This document shows positions 14,967 to 25,244 of a DNA stretch of 50,946 bases, piece by piece. This DNA comes from an uncultured Prevotella sp. (GTDB lineage: Bacteria > Bacteroidota > Bacteroidia > Bacteroidales > Bacteroidaceae): positions 1 to 50,946 of the forward strand of contig CAMKTS010000022.1 in assembly GCA_946415755.1 (NCBI GenBank), given 5' to 3'. The notes below the pieces were generated by a model that saw nothing but the letters and a program-made list of their open reading frames with translations, ran no database searches and was not told the origin of the DNA. The number at the start of each line of letters is the position of its first letter. The first letter of the stretch is position 1. The position numbers were made by a program, and so were the translations under genes.

Positions 14967-14979
14967 GTATGCCTACGCC
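14960..14979. terminator. Hairpin spanning both stop codons of convergent genes
   Basis: GGCGTAGG, loop TATG, CCTACGCC: an exact 8-bp stem. The TAG of yfhO (14964-14966) is in the left arm and the TAG of the permease gene (minus strand, 14975-14973) in the right arm. There is no T-run, so it may block read-through or antisense transcription rather than act as a classical terminator. Confidence 0.6.
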
Positions 14980-16307
14980 GTCTCGTCGTTCAGAATGTGA
15001 TGGCGCACGTATGAGCGGTGGCCGTACCAGCCTACCCCAGCCAGACAAATCATCGGGATGAGGAACGACAGGTTGGTGCTGGGCAATCCCATCAGCGAGA
15101 TGTTGCTTTGGATGATGGCCGCCTGAAGCGGTGGGAAGAATGAACCGCCGAGGATGGCCATGATCAGTCCTGCACCCGCTATCTTTATATTCTCGCCAAT
15201 GCCCTGCAATGCAATGCCGTAGATGGTGGGGAACATCAGCGACAGGCAGATGCTCACCGCCACCAGACAGTAGATGCCGTTGCGGTCGGTAAAGCATACC
15301 ACGCCCACCAGGGCTGATATGCCGATGATGGCCAGCGTCGACAGCATGCGGCTGGGGGCGAACCACTTCATCAGCCACGTGCAGATAAAGCGGCTGGCGG
15401 CAAAGAACACGATGGCCACGACGTTGTACTTCTGCGACAGCACCTCGGCAGCCTGTTCCGTCATGCCCTCTGCCACAAAGATACGCGTACCATATTGTAT
15501 AATGAACATCCAGCAGGCCGCCTGGGCTCCCACGTAGAAGAACTCGGCCACGACGCCCTCGCGGTAGTTCTTGCGTTGCAGCAGCTCCTTCAGTCTGCTG
15601 ACCAGCCCCTTCTCTGTGTCAACCATCCTGTCGGCAGGCATGTGCATCAGGGCCATGATGACCAGGAAAAGCACGACGATGGCCGCAATAAAGATATAGG
15701 GTTGTATCAGCAGCCCCAGATCGTGGTCTTTGATGATGTCGAACTGCTGCGGTGGCAGCTGCATGCGACTGCTGCGTTCCATCGGACTCATGCTCGCATG
15801 CACCGACATGGCCACGAACATGCCTCCCACCGACCCCAGTGCATTAAATGCCTGTGCGGCATTCAGTCGCCTGATGGCCGTTGCCTCGCTGCCCATGCAG
15901 TAGACGTAGGGGTTGCAGCTCGTCTCCAGGAACGACAGACCGCACGTCAGGATGAAGTAGGCCGCCAGGAAGGGATAGAAGTCGCCTATCGCCTTGGCCG
16001 GGATGAACAGCAGGGCGCCCAGTGCATAGAGTCCGAGGCCCGCCATCACGCCCCACTTGAACGAGTAGCGCTGGATGAACAGTGCGGCGGGGAATGCCAT
16101 GCAGAAGTATCCCAGGTTGAAGGCCACCGGCACCATCGAAGCCTCTATGGTGCTCATGCGGAAGATCTTGGAGAACGCGCCCACCATGGGATTCGTCACG
16201 TTGTTGGCAAATCCCCAGAGGGCAAAGCATGCCGTAATGAGCAGGAATGAGAGCAGGTAGCCGTTCCCACCAAGACTGAAAAAGCCGTCTTTGTCGTTTG
16301 CTTTCAT
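14973..16307 (-). CDS. fucP: MFS sugar permease of the L-fucose:H+ symporter (FucP) family
   Basis: 444 residues with 12 predicted membrane helices. Family marks include ITACFALWGFANNVTNPMV in helix 1, SFLETSCNPYV in helix 4, RRLNAAQAFNALGSVGG in helix 5, and a charged central loop. This family imports L-fucose, glucose/galactose or N-acetylglucosamine with protons across the inner membrane; the exact sugar cannot be read from sequence, so fucP is a family label. The gene stands alone, without catabolic partners. Its promoter is supplied by a copy of the dispersed repeat immediately upstream, with a leader of about 17 nt. Confidence 0.85.
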   Translation of the reverse strand: MKANDKDGFFSLGGNGYLLSFLLITACFALWGFANNVTNPMVGAFSKIFRMSTIEASMVPVAFNLGYFCMAFPAALFIQRYSFKWGVMAGLGLYALGALLFIPAKAIGDFYPFLAAYFILTCGLSFLETSCNPYVYCMGSEATAIRRLNAAQAFNALGSVGGMFVAMSVHASMSPMERSSRMQLPPQQFDIIKDHDLGLLIQPYIFIAAIVVLFLVIMALMHMPADRMVDTEKGLVSRLKELLQRKNYREGVVAEFFYVGAQAACWMFIIQYGTRIFVAEGMTEQAAEVLSQKYNVVAIVFFAASRFICTWLMKWFAPSRMLSTLAIIGISALVGVVCFTDRNGIYCLVAVSICLSLMFPTIYGIALQGIGENIKIAGAGLIMAILGGSFFPPLQAAIIQSNISLMGLPSTNLSFLIPMICLAGVGWYGHRSYVRHHILNDETA

Positions 16308-16330
16308 CGATTAGTAGTTTGTTCCGCTGG

Positions 16331-16409
16331 CAAAGGTACGAATAAGCGAGGACAATACAAAACAAAAAGCCATTTTTTTTAAAAATTGTCGAGCGGCAGT
16401 ACCTTTTTG
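16331..16409. repeat. Copy of the promoter-bearing dispersed repeat
   Basis: It opens CAAAGGTACGAATAAGCGAG and closes GTCGAGCGGCAGTACCTTTT, with an A/T dyad between. Minus-strand TACCTTTG (16338-16331) serves the permease gene. It is followed by two copies of TTTTTGTTTTTATTG. The remaining gap to 16477 holds nothing else I can support. Confidence 0.85.
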
Positions 16410-16477
16410 TTTTTATTGCCTTTTTGTTTTTATTGTCATCAATTAACGGGTGAAAAGAATGAAAAACAGAAAAATAT

Positions 16478-16508
16478 TTGGGTATGTCGGGAAAAGTACG
16501 TACCTTTG
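16478..16508 (+). promoter_or_regulatory. Promoter of tig
   Basis: -33 TTG at 16478-16480, 20-bp spacer, -7 TACCTTTG at 16501-16508; ATG at 16555. Confidence 0.8.
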
Positions 16509-16554
16509 CAGCTCCGTTTCGAAAGACTGTATATTATTAAATAAGGTATAAGAG

Positions 16555-17919
16555 ATGAATATTCAATTTGAAGCTCCCGACAAGGTAAATGGTCTGATGA
16601 CCATTACGCTGGAGACGGCTGACTACCAGCCAGAGGTCGAGAAGACCTTGAAAGACTATCGTAAGCGCGCCAGTATTCCCGGCTTCCGTCCCGGACAGGC
16701 CCCGATGGGTATGATCAAGCGCCAGTATGGTGCCGCCATCAAGGTGGATGTGGTGAACAAGCTGTTGGGCGAGAAGCTCACGGCGTATATCCACGACAAC
16801 AAGATACAGATGCTGGGCGAGCCCCTGGCCAGCGAGCAGCAGGAGCCGCTCGACTTTGAGGGCGACGGTCCGCTGACCTTCAAGTTCGACATCGCCGTGG
16901 CTCCCGAGTTCGAGGCCAAGCTGAGCGGCAAGGACAAGGTGGACTACTACACCATCACCGTCGACGACAAGCTGATAGACCAGCAGGTGGAGATGTACCA
17001 GAGCCGTGGCGGACGCTACGAGAAGGTGGAGCAGTACGATGCCGAGCAGCGTGACATGCTGAAGGGTGACCTGCGCGAGCTGGATGCCGACGGCAACGTC
17101 AAGGAGGGTGGCATAGAGGTGGCCGATGCCGTGCTGATGCCCCAATATATGAAGGTGGACGACCAGAAGAAGCTCTTCGATGCCTGCAAGCTGGGCGATG
17201 TCATCACCTGGAATCCGCGCAAGGCCTATCCCGAGAGCGACGTCGAGGTGAGCAGCCTGCTGAAGATAGAGAAAGACCAGGTGGCCGAGCATACCGGCGA
17301 CTTCACCTATCAGGTGACGGAAATCAGCCGCTTCGTCAAGGCCGAGGTCAACCAGGAGCTGTTCGACCAGGTGTTCGGCGCAGGCAATGTGAAGGACGAG
17401 AAAGAGTTCCGCCAGAAGATCAGCGACCAGATTGCCCAGCAGTTCAAGTCGGACAGCGACTATAAGTTCCTGCTCGACGTGCGTAAGCACATGGAGAAGA
17501 AGGTGGGCAAGCTCGAATTCCCCGAAGCCATCCTGAAGCGCGTAATGCTGCAGAACAACAAGGACAAGGGTGCCGACTTCGTGGAGAAGAACTTCGAGGG
17601 AAGCATCAAGGAGCTGGAATGGCACCTCATCAAGGAACAGCTGGTGGCCGGCAACGGTATCAAAATCGAGGATGGCGACGTGAAGGCAGTGGCCAAGGAG
17701 GCTGCCCGCGCCCAGTTTGCCCAGTACGGCATGTCGAACGTCCCCGAGGAGTATCTGGACAACTATGCTGATGAGATGCTGAAGAAGCGTGAGAACGTAG
17801 ACGGAATCGTAGACCGTGCCGTCGACGTGAAGCTGACAGCAGCCCTCAAGGAAGTGGTAAAACTGAACGAAAAGACCATCAGTTTGGAGGACTTCCAGAA
17901 GCTTCTGCAGGAGAAATAA
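16555..17919 (+). CDS. tig: Trigger factor, ribosome-associated chaperone
   Basis: 454 residues. The ribosome-docking motif GFRPGQAP is at 43-50 in the N-terminal domain. The central part (about 150-245) is poorly conserved relative to the FKBP-type PPIase domain of proteobacterial trigger factor. The long helical C-terminal arm domain ends with FQKLLQEK. It binds nascent chains at the exit tunnel and delays misfolding. It precedes clpP and clpX, the order also seen in proteobacteria, coupling folding and degradation; here clpP has its own promoter. A weak A/T hairpin follows the stop. Confidence 0.95.
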   Translation: MNIQFEAPDKVNGLMTITLETADYQPEVEKTLKDYRKRASIPGFRPGQAPMGMIKRQYGAAIKVDVVNKLLGEKLTAYIHDNKIQMLGEPLASEQQEPLDFEGDGPLTFKFDIAVAPEFEAKLSGKDKVDYYTITVDDKLIDQQVEMYQSRGGRYEKVEQYDAEQRDMLKGDLRELDADGNVKEGGIEVADAVLMPQYMKVDDQKKLFDACKLGDVITWNPRKAYPESDVEVSSLLKIEKDQVAEHTGDFTYQVTEISRFVKAEVNQELFDQVFGAGNVKDEKEFRQKISDQIAQQFKSDSDYKFLLDVRKHMEKKVGKLEFPEAILKRVMLQNNKDKGADFVEKNFEGSIKELEWHLIKEQLVAGNGIKIEDGDVKAVAKEAARAQFAQYGMSNVPEEYLDNYADEMLKKRENVDGIVDRAVDVKLTAALKEVVKLNEKTISLEDFQKLLQEK

Positions 17920-17949
17920 GTTTTTTTAAGAAAAAAAAACGCATAAACT

Positions 17950-17981
17950 TTGCGGGATTACCAACTTTTTTCGTAACTTTG
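17950..17981 (+). promoter_or_regulatory. Promoter of clpP
   Basis: -33 TTG at 17950-17952, 21-bp spacer, -7 TAACTTTG at 17974-17981; ATG at 18046. Confidence 0.75.
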
Positions 17982-18045
17982 TATCTACAAATATGCGCAA
18001 AAGGTTTGTAACCTCGCTTTTTTTTGCGCCAAACTGAAGAGAAAT

Positions 18046-18711
18046 ATGAACAACGATTTTAGAAAATATGCTACCAAGCATCTCGGTATCAACGGTCTCG
18101 TGCTCGACGAAGTGATGAGTGCGCAGGCACAGTATCTGAACCCCTACATCCTCGAAGAACGTCAGCTGAACGTGACACAGATGGATGTGTTCTCCCGTCT
18201 GATGATGGACCGCATCATCTTCCTCGGCACGCAGATTGACGACTATACCGCCAACACGCTGCAGGCACAGCTGCTGTATCTGGACTCCGTGGATTCGGGA
18301 AAGGACATCTCCATCTATCTGAACTCCCCCGGTGGCAGCGTGACGGCAGGACTCGGCATCTACGACACCATGCAGTTCATCAGCTCCGACGTGGCCACCA
18401 TCTGTACGGGCATGGCCGCCTCGATGGCTGCCGTGCTGTTGGTGGCCGGTAAGGAAGGCAAGCGCTCGGCACTGCCCCACAGCCGCGTGATGATTCACCA
18501 GCCGCTGGGTGGCGTGCAGGGTCAGGCCAGCGACATCGAGATTGAGGCCAAGGAGATCATGAAGTTCAAGAAGGAGCTGTATACCATCATCTCGGAGCAC
18601 TCGCATACCCCCTACGACAAGGTATGGAACGACTCCGACCGCAACTACTGGATGACGGCCGAAGAGGCTAAGGAGTATGGTATGATCGACCAGGTGCTTG
18701 TCAGGAAATAA
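18046..18711 (+). CDS. clpP: ATP-dependent Clp protease proteolytic subunit
   Basis: 221 residues. The catalytic triad is visible: Ser126 in GMAASMAAV, His151 in MIHQP, and Asp196 in the KVWNDSDRN segment. YLNSPGGSVTAG at 91-102 forms the substrate cleft. ClpP assembles into a 14-mer peptidase chamber that receives unfolded proteins from ClpX, encoded 21 bp downstream. The N-terminal 25 residues exceed the mature core and may include a propeptide, as is common. Confidence 0.97.
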   Translation: MNNDFRKYATKHLGINGLVLDEVMSAQAQYLNPYILEERQLNVTQMDVFSRLMMDRIIFLGTQIDDYTANTLQAQLLYLDSVDSGKDISIYLNSPGGSVTAGLGIYDTMQFISSDVATICTGMAASMAAVLLVAGKEGKRSALPHSRVMIHQPLGGVQGQASDIEIEAKEIMKFKKELYTIISEHSHTPYDKVWNDSDRNYWMTAEEAKEYGMIDQVLVRK

Positions 18712-18732
18712 GAATAGTGAAATAGGAAAAGA

Positions 18733-19956
18733 ATGAAGAAACATTGTAATTTTTGTGGGCGGTCAGACCGTGAGGTGAAACTCCTGATAACAGGAATGAA
18801 CGGCTGTATCTGTGAGGACTGTGCCGCACAAGCCTATCAGGTGGCTGTGGCCAACGGCTACGGTCCGGACGGCAAGGAGGAGAAGAAAGCCTCCGGTGCC
18901 CTCTTCAAGCGGGTGCCCAAGCCCAAGGAAATCAAGGAACACCTCGACCAGTACGTCATCGGTCAGGACGATGCCAAGCGTTTCCTCTCCGTGGCCGTAT
19001 ACAACCACTACAAGCGGTTGCAGCAACCCAAGGACGACAACAGCGTGGAAATCGAGAAGTCGAACATCATCATGGTAGGTCCTACGGGTACTGGTAAGAC
19101 ACTGCTGGCACGCACCATCGCCAAGATGCTGGAGGTGCCCTTCACCATCGTCGATGCCACCGTGTTTACCGAGGCCGGCTATGTGGGAGAAGACGTGGAG
19201 AGCATCCTCTCGCGGCTGCTGCAGGTGGCCGACTATAACGTGGAGGCGGCACAGCGCGGCATCGTCTTCATCGACGAGATAGACAAGATAGCCCGCAAGA
19301 CCGACAACCCCTCCATCACCCGCGACGTCAGCGGAGAGGGCGTGCAGCAGGGACTCTTGAAGCTGCTGGAGGGTACCATCGTCAACGTGCCCCCGCAGGG
19401 TGGCCGCAAGCATCCTGACCAGGAATACATCCATATTGACACACGCCATATTTTATTTATATGTGGCGGTGCCTTCGACGGTATTGAGCGGAAGATAGCC
19501 CAGCGCCTGAACACCCATGTGGTGGGCTACAACTCGGTGCAGAACGTGAGGAAGATTGACAAGGCCGACCTGATGCAATACATCCAGCCGCAGGACTTGA
19601 AGTCCTTCGGACTGATTCCCGAGATTATCGGTCGTCTGCCCGTGCTGACGCATCTCGACCCGCTGGACCGTGAGGCACTCACCCGCATCCTGACTGAACC
19701 CAAGAACAGTATCGTGAAGCAGTATGAGAAACTGTTCCAGATGGACGGCATACAGCTGACGTTCACCCCTGAAGCCCTGGGCCTCATCGTCGACAAGGCC
19801 GTGGAGTACAAACTGGGTGCCCGTGGCCTGCGCTCCATCGTGGAAAGCATCATGATGGATGCCATGTATGAGATACCCTCTAAAAGAACGAAATCCTTTG
19901 AAGTGACTGCTGACTATGTGCAGCAGCAGCTTACCAAAACGCACTTGGCTGCGTAA
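18733..19956 (+). CDS. clpX: Clp protease ATP-binding unfoldase subunit
   Basis: 407 residues. An N-terminal zinc-binding domain (Cys5, Cys8, Cys27, Cys30) is followed by one AAA+ module: Walker A GPTGTGKT at 116-123, pore loop GYVG at 149-152, Walker B VFIDEID at 178-184, and sensor-2 GARGLR near the end. The IGF-type ClpP-docking loop probably corresponds to the [10 protein letters not shown] region. It unfolds tagged substrates and feeds ClpP. It lies 21 bp behind clpP and 16 bp before recQ, so a single transcript is likely. Confidence 0.97.
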   Translation: MKKHCNFCGRSDREVKLLITGMNGCICEDCAAQAYQVAVANGYGPDGKEEKKASGALFKRVPKPKEIKEHLDQYVIGQDDAKRFLSVAVYNHYKRLQQPKDDNSVEIEKSNIIMVGPTGTGKTLLARTIAKMLEVPFTIVDATVFTEAGYVGEDVESILSRLLQVADYNVEAAQRGIVFIDEIDKIARKTDNPSITRDVSGEGVQQGLLKLLEGTIVNVPPQGGRKHPDQEYIHIDTRHILFICGGAFDGIERKIAQRLNTHVVGYNSVQNVRKIDKADLMQYIQPQDLKSFGLIPEIIGRLPVLTHLDPLDREALTRILTEPKNSIVKQYEKLFQMDGIQLTFTPEALGLIVDKAVEYKLGARGLRSIVESIMMDAMYEIPSKRTKSFEVTADYVQQQLTKTHLAA

Positions 19957-19972
19957 ACGAAACAGAAAGTCT

Positions 19973-22153
19973 ATGGCAAACCAGAAACATAACCTCCAGG
20001 AGGCACTCAAGAAATACTTCGGCTTTGACAAGTTCAAAGGCGACCAGGAAGCCATCGTGCAAAACGTGCTCGACGGCAAGGATACCTTTGTACTGATGCC
20101 CACAGGTGGCGGCAAGTCGCTTTGCTACCAGCTGCCGTCGCTGCTGATGGAGGGTACTGCTATCGTCATATCACCGCTGATAGCACTGATGAAGAATCAG
20201 GTCGATGTCATCAGCTCGATGAGCGAGGAGGGCACCGCCCATTACCTGAACTCGTCGCTGAACAAGTCGGCCATCGACCAGGTGAGGGCCGACGTGAGAG
20301 CGGGCAAGACCAAATTGCTCTATGTGGCTCCAGAGTCGTTGACCAAGGAAGAGAATGTGGAGTTCCTCAGACAGGCCAAAATCTCCTTCTATGCTGTCGA
20401 CGAGGCCCACTGCATCTCGGAGTGGGGACATGACTTCCGGCCGGAGTACCGGCGTATCCGTCCGATTATCAACGAGATAGGCAAGGCACCGATTATCGCG
20501 CTGACCGCAACGGCCACCGACAAGGTGCGTACGGACATCAAGAAGAATCTGGGCATCTTGGATGCCATGGAGTTCAAGAGTTCCTTCAACCGTCCGAACC
20601 TCTACTATGAGGTGCGCCCGAAAACCAAGGATGTCGACAAGGACATCATCAGGTTCATCAAGCAGCATCCGGGAAAGAGCGGCATCATCTATTGCCTGTC
20701 GCGCAAAAAAGTGGAAGAGCTGGCGGAAATCCTCAAGGCCAACGACATCAAGGCGGCTGCCTACCATGCCGGCCTGGAGTCGACGCTGCGCTCGCAGACA
20801 CAGGATGCCTTCCTGATGGAGGAAATCGATGTCATCGTGGCCACTATCGCCTTCGGCATGGGTATCGACAAGCCCGACGTGCGCTTTGTCGTACACTACG
20901 ACATTCCCAAGTCGCTGGAGGGCTACTACCAGGAGACAGGACGTGCCGGACGTGACGGTGGCGAGGGACTCTGTATCTCGTTCTACTCTAACAAAGACCT
21001 GCAGAAACTCGACAAGTTCATGGAGGGCAAGCCCGTTTCCGAGCAGGACATCGGGAGGCAGCTGCTGGCAGAGACGGCAGCATACGCCGAGACATCGGTG
21101 TGCCGCCGTAAGATGCTGCTCCACTATTTTGGTGAGGAGTACACGCAGGAAAACTGTCACAATTGCGACAACTGCCTGCATCCGAAGGAGAAGATTGAGG
21201 CCAGTGAACTGCTGGTTATTGTTCTCAAGACGGTGATAGCACTGAAGGAGAACTTCCGCAGCGACTATGTCGTAGACTTTATCATGGGGCGCGAAACGGA
21301 GGAGATTATCGCCCACAAGCACCAGGAGCATGAGCTGTTCGGAGCTGGTGAGGATGAGGACGAGAAACACTGGAATCCCGTTATCCGACAGGCACTCATT
21401 GCCGGTTACCTCAAGAAGGATGTCGAGAACTACGGACTGCTGAAGCTGACCTCTGACGGAAAGAAGTTCCTGAAGAAACCGGAGTCGTTTATGATAGTTG
21501 AAGACCATGAGTATGGTGATGACTACGAGTCGCCTGAGCATGAGGCAGTCACCAGTGCCCTCGACCCCACACTCAGTGCCATGCTGAAAGACCTGCGACG
21601 GGTGGTCAGCAAGCGTCTTGGCCGTCCGCCCTACGTCATCTTCCAGGATGTCAGTATCGAGCAGATGGCTACCGACTATCCCGTCTCGCTCGAAGAGCTG
21701 AAGAATATTCAGGGAGTGGGCGAGGGGAAGGTGCGCCAGCCCTATGCCAAGGAGTTTGTCGACCTCATCAAGCGTTACTGCGAGGAGAACGACATCGTGA
21801 GACAGGCCGACCTGCGCGTGCGTACCGTGGCCAAGAAGTCGATGCTGAAGGTGAAGATCATTCAGGCCATCGACCGTCAGATAGCCCTTGACGACATTGC
21901 TACCGCCCAGGGCCTGGAGTTCGAGGAACTGCTCGACGAGGTGGAGGCTATCGTCTACAGCGGTACCAAGCTGAACATAGACTACTTCCTCGACGAGGTG
22001 ATGGACGAAGACCATGTCGACGATATCTACGACTATTTTGCCGATAGTGATACCGACTCGCTGGAGGATGCCCTCAAGGAACTGGGCAGCGAGTGCTCGG
22101 AGGACGAAATCCGCCTGGTGCGTATCAAGTTTATTTCGGAAATGGCGAACTAA
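19973..22153 (+). CDS. recQ: ATP-dependent DNA helicase RecQ
   Basis: 726 residues from the ATG at 19973 (MANQKHNLQE); the frame is open further upstream but overlaps clpX. Walker A MPTGGGKS at 42-49, the DEAH box at 143-146, the QETGRAGRDG arginine-finger motif, a four-cysteine zinc site (C...CHNCDNC), a winged-helix RQC region and a C-terminal HRDC domain (VSLEELKNIQGVGEGK) are all present. The C-terminal extension after HRDC is typical of Bacteroidetes copies. It unwinds 3'-5' in recombination and fork repair. It is likely transcribed with clpP and clpX and is closed by the heptad-repeat hairpin. Confidence 0.96.
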   Translation: MANQKHNLQEALKKYFGFDKFKGDQEAIVQNVLDGKDTFVLMPTGGGKSLCYQLPSLLMEGTAIVISPLIALMKNQVDVISSMSEEGTAHYLNSSLNKSAIDQVRADVRAGKTKLLYVAPESLTKEENVEFLRQAKISFYAVDEAHCISEWGHDFRPEYRRIRPIINEIGKAPIIALTATATDKVRTDIKKNLGILDAMEFKSSFNRPNLYYEVRPKTKDVDKDIIRFIKQHPGKSGIIYCLSRKKVEELAEILKANDIKAAAYHAGLESTLRSQTQDAFLMEEIDVIVATIAFGMGIDKPDVRFVVHYDIPKSLEGYYQETGRAGRDGGEGLCISFYSNKDLQKLDKFMEGKPVSEQDIGRQLLAETAAYAETSVCRRKMLLHYFGEEYTQENCHNCDNCLHPKEKIEASELLVIVLKTVIALKENFRSDYVVDFIMGRETEEIIAHKHQEHELFGAGEDEDEKHWNPVIRQALIAGYLKKDVENYGLLKLTSDGKKFLKKPESFMIVEDHEYGDDYESPEHEAVTSALDPTLSAMLKDLRRVVSKRLGRPPYVIFQDVSIEQMATDYPVSLEELKNIQGVGEGKVRQPYAKEFVDLIKRYCEENDIVRQADLRVRTVAKKSMLKVKIIQAIDRQIALDDIATAQGLEFEELLDEVEAIVYSGTKLNIDYFLDEVMDEDHVDDIYDYFADSDTDSLEDALKELGSECSEDEIRLVRIKFISEMAN

Positions 22154-22168
22154 GTGTTAACAAGGGAG

Positions 22169-22248
22169 AGTTAAGAGTTAAGAATTAAGAAAAAATGCCC
22201 GACGGCATGGAATTTCTTAATTCTTAATTTTTAATTTTTAATTAAAAT
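22169..22248. repeat. Inverted arrays of 7-bp units, terminator-like, before guaB
   Basis: The left array is AGTTAAG, AGTTAAG, AATTAAG (22169-22189); the right array is TTCTTAA twice and TTTTTAA twice (22214-22241), all at an exact 7-bp period. They pair into a stem of about 15 bp capped by ATGCC-CGAC-GGCAT, which can end the recQ transcript. The right array runs up to the guaB -7 box. Confidence 0.85.
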
Positions 22249-22250
22249 GA

Positions 22251-23771
<1,521 letters not shown>

Positions 23772-23819
23772 CAGGTCGTCATCGCGAAATATCGTCATCC
23801 CGACATAACGAAAAAAACA

Positions 23820-25244
23820 ATGAAGAAGCTAATGATCAGTATGCTGCTGTTGGCAGCAACAACCCTTCAGGCACAGAAGAACGACCCGGTCATTATGACC
23901 GTGGCAGGTGTTGATGTGCCACGTTCTGAATTCGAGTATTCCTACAACAAGAACAATACCGACGGGGTCATCGACAAGAAGACCGTTGAAGAGTATGTAG
24001 ACCTCTTTGTCAACTACAAACTGAAGGTGCAGGCAGCCCTCGATGCACATATCGATACCACAAAGGCCTTCCTCACCGAGTTCGCACAGTACCGCGACCA
24101 GCAGGTGCGCCCCACCTTCGTGACGGACGACGAGATGCTGGTGGAGGCACAGCGTGTCTACGACAATACCAAGGCCAGCATCGGACCCGACGGTCTGGTG
24201 AATGCGTCGCATATCCTGATACTCATTCCCCAGAAGGCTACGGAAGCCGTGCAGCAGGAGGCCAAGCGACGCATCGACTCCGTGTATAACGCCCTGTTGG
24301 CCGGTGCCGACTTTGCCGAGCTGGCCAAGAAGGTGTCGCAGGATCCGGGTTCCGGTGCCCGTGGTGGCGCACTGGGCCTGTTCAGCCGCAACCAGATGGT
24401 CAAGGAGTTCGAGGATGCTGCCTTTGCCCTGCAGCCCGGTGAACTCAGCAAGCCCGTGCAGTCGCCCTTTGGCTGGCACGTCATCAAGGTGACAGAGCGC
24501 AAACAGCTGGAGCCGTTTGAACATCACAAGGAGAACATCTTGAAATTCCTCGAACAGCGCAATGCCCGGAATAGTATTACCGAGCGTAAGCTGAATGACA
24601 TGATCAAGGCTGACAGCACGCTGACCAAGGAGAAGATACTGGAGCGCAGGGCCGACTCGCTGTCGGCTACCGACATGGATCTGCGCTATCTCATCAAGGA
24701 GTACCATGACGGACTGCTGCTCTATGAAGTCAGCAATCAGAATGTCTGGGAGAAGGCCGCCAACGACACGGAGGCACAGGCCACCTATTTCAAGAAGAAC
24801 AAGAAGAAGTACAAGTGGGATGAGCCGCGCTTCAAGGGCATGGCCTACCATGTGAAGGACCAGGCAGATGTGAAGGCTGTGGCCGACTGTGTGAAGAAGC
24901 TGAAGTTCGATGACTGGAACGAGGCGCTGCGCACCACCTTCAACAACGACTCCGTCATCCGCATCCGTGTGGAGAAGGGTCTCTTCAAGAAGGGAGACAA
25001 CAAGTTGGTCGACCGTGAGGTGTTCAAGGTGCAGGATGCCAAAGTGGACAGTGTCAAAGGCTATCCCATCGATGCCACCTATGGCAAGGTCATCAGCAAA
25101 CCCGAGGAGTACACCGATGTCAAGGGACTTGTCATTGCCGACTTGCAGGAGGAGATGGAGCGCCTCTGGGTGGCCGACCTCCGCAAGAAGTATTCCTTTA
25201 CCGTTAACAAAGAAGTATTAAAGACCGTCAACAACCATGAATAA
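23820..25244 (+). CDS. Periplasmic parvulin-type peptidyl-prolyl isomerase (PpiC family)
   Basis: 474 residues. A signal peptide (MKKLMISMLLLAATTLQAQ) is followed by a SurA-N-like helical region, one clear parvulin domain at about 120-230 (NASHILILIP, then DPGSGARGGALGLFSRNQMVKEFEDAAF and PFGWHVIKV), and a long C-terminal segment with a second, degenerate isomerase-like part. It should assist folding of outer-membrane proteins in the periplasm. The stop overlaps the next gene's start by 8 bp, so the two chaperones are translationally coupled. The 48-bp gap after guaB contains CGTCATC and CGAAATAT-type repeats but no promoter. Confidence 0.92.
   Translation: MKKLMISMLLLAATTLQAQKNDPVIMTVAGVDVPRSEFEYSYNKNNTDGVIDKKTVEEYVDLFVNYKLKVQAALDAHIDTTKAFLTEFAQYRDQQVRPTFVTDDEMLVEAQRVYDNTKASIGPDGLVNASHILILIPQKATEAVQQEAKRRIDSVYNALLAGADFAELAKKVSQDPGSGARGGALGLFSRNQMVKEFEDAAFALQPGELSKPVQSPFGWHVIKVTERKQLEPFEHHKENILKFLEQRNARNSITERKLNDMIKADSTLTKEKILERRADSLSATDMDLRYLIKEYHDGLLLYEVSNQNVWEKAANDTEAQATYFKKNKKKYKWDEPRFKGMAYHVKDQADVKAVADCVKKLKFDDWNEALRTTFNNDSVIRIRVEKGLFKKGDNKLVDREVFKVQDAKVDSVKGYPIDATYGKVISKPEEYTDVKGLVIADLQEEMERLWVADLRKKYSFTVNKEVLKTVNNHE

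Noticed and set aside
20171..22015. 614-codon open frame antisense to recQ
   Set aside because: Same codon-bias shadow; RecQ motifs on the plus strand are unambiguous.
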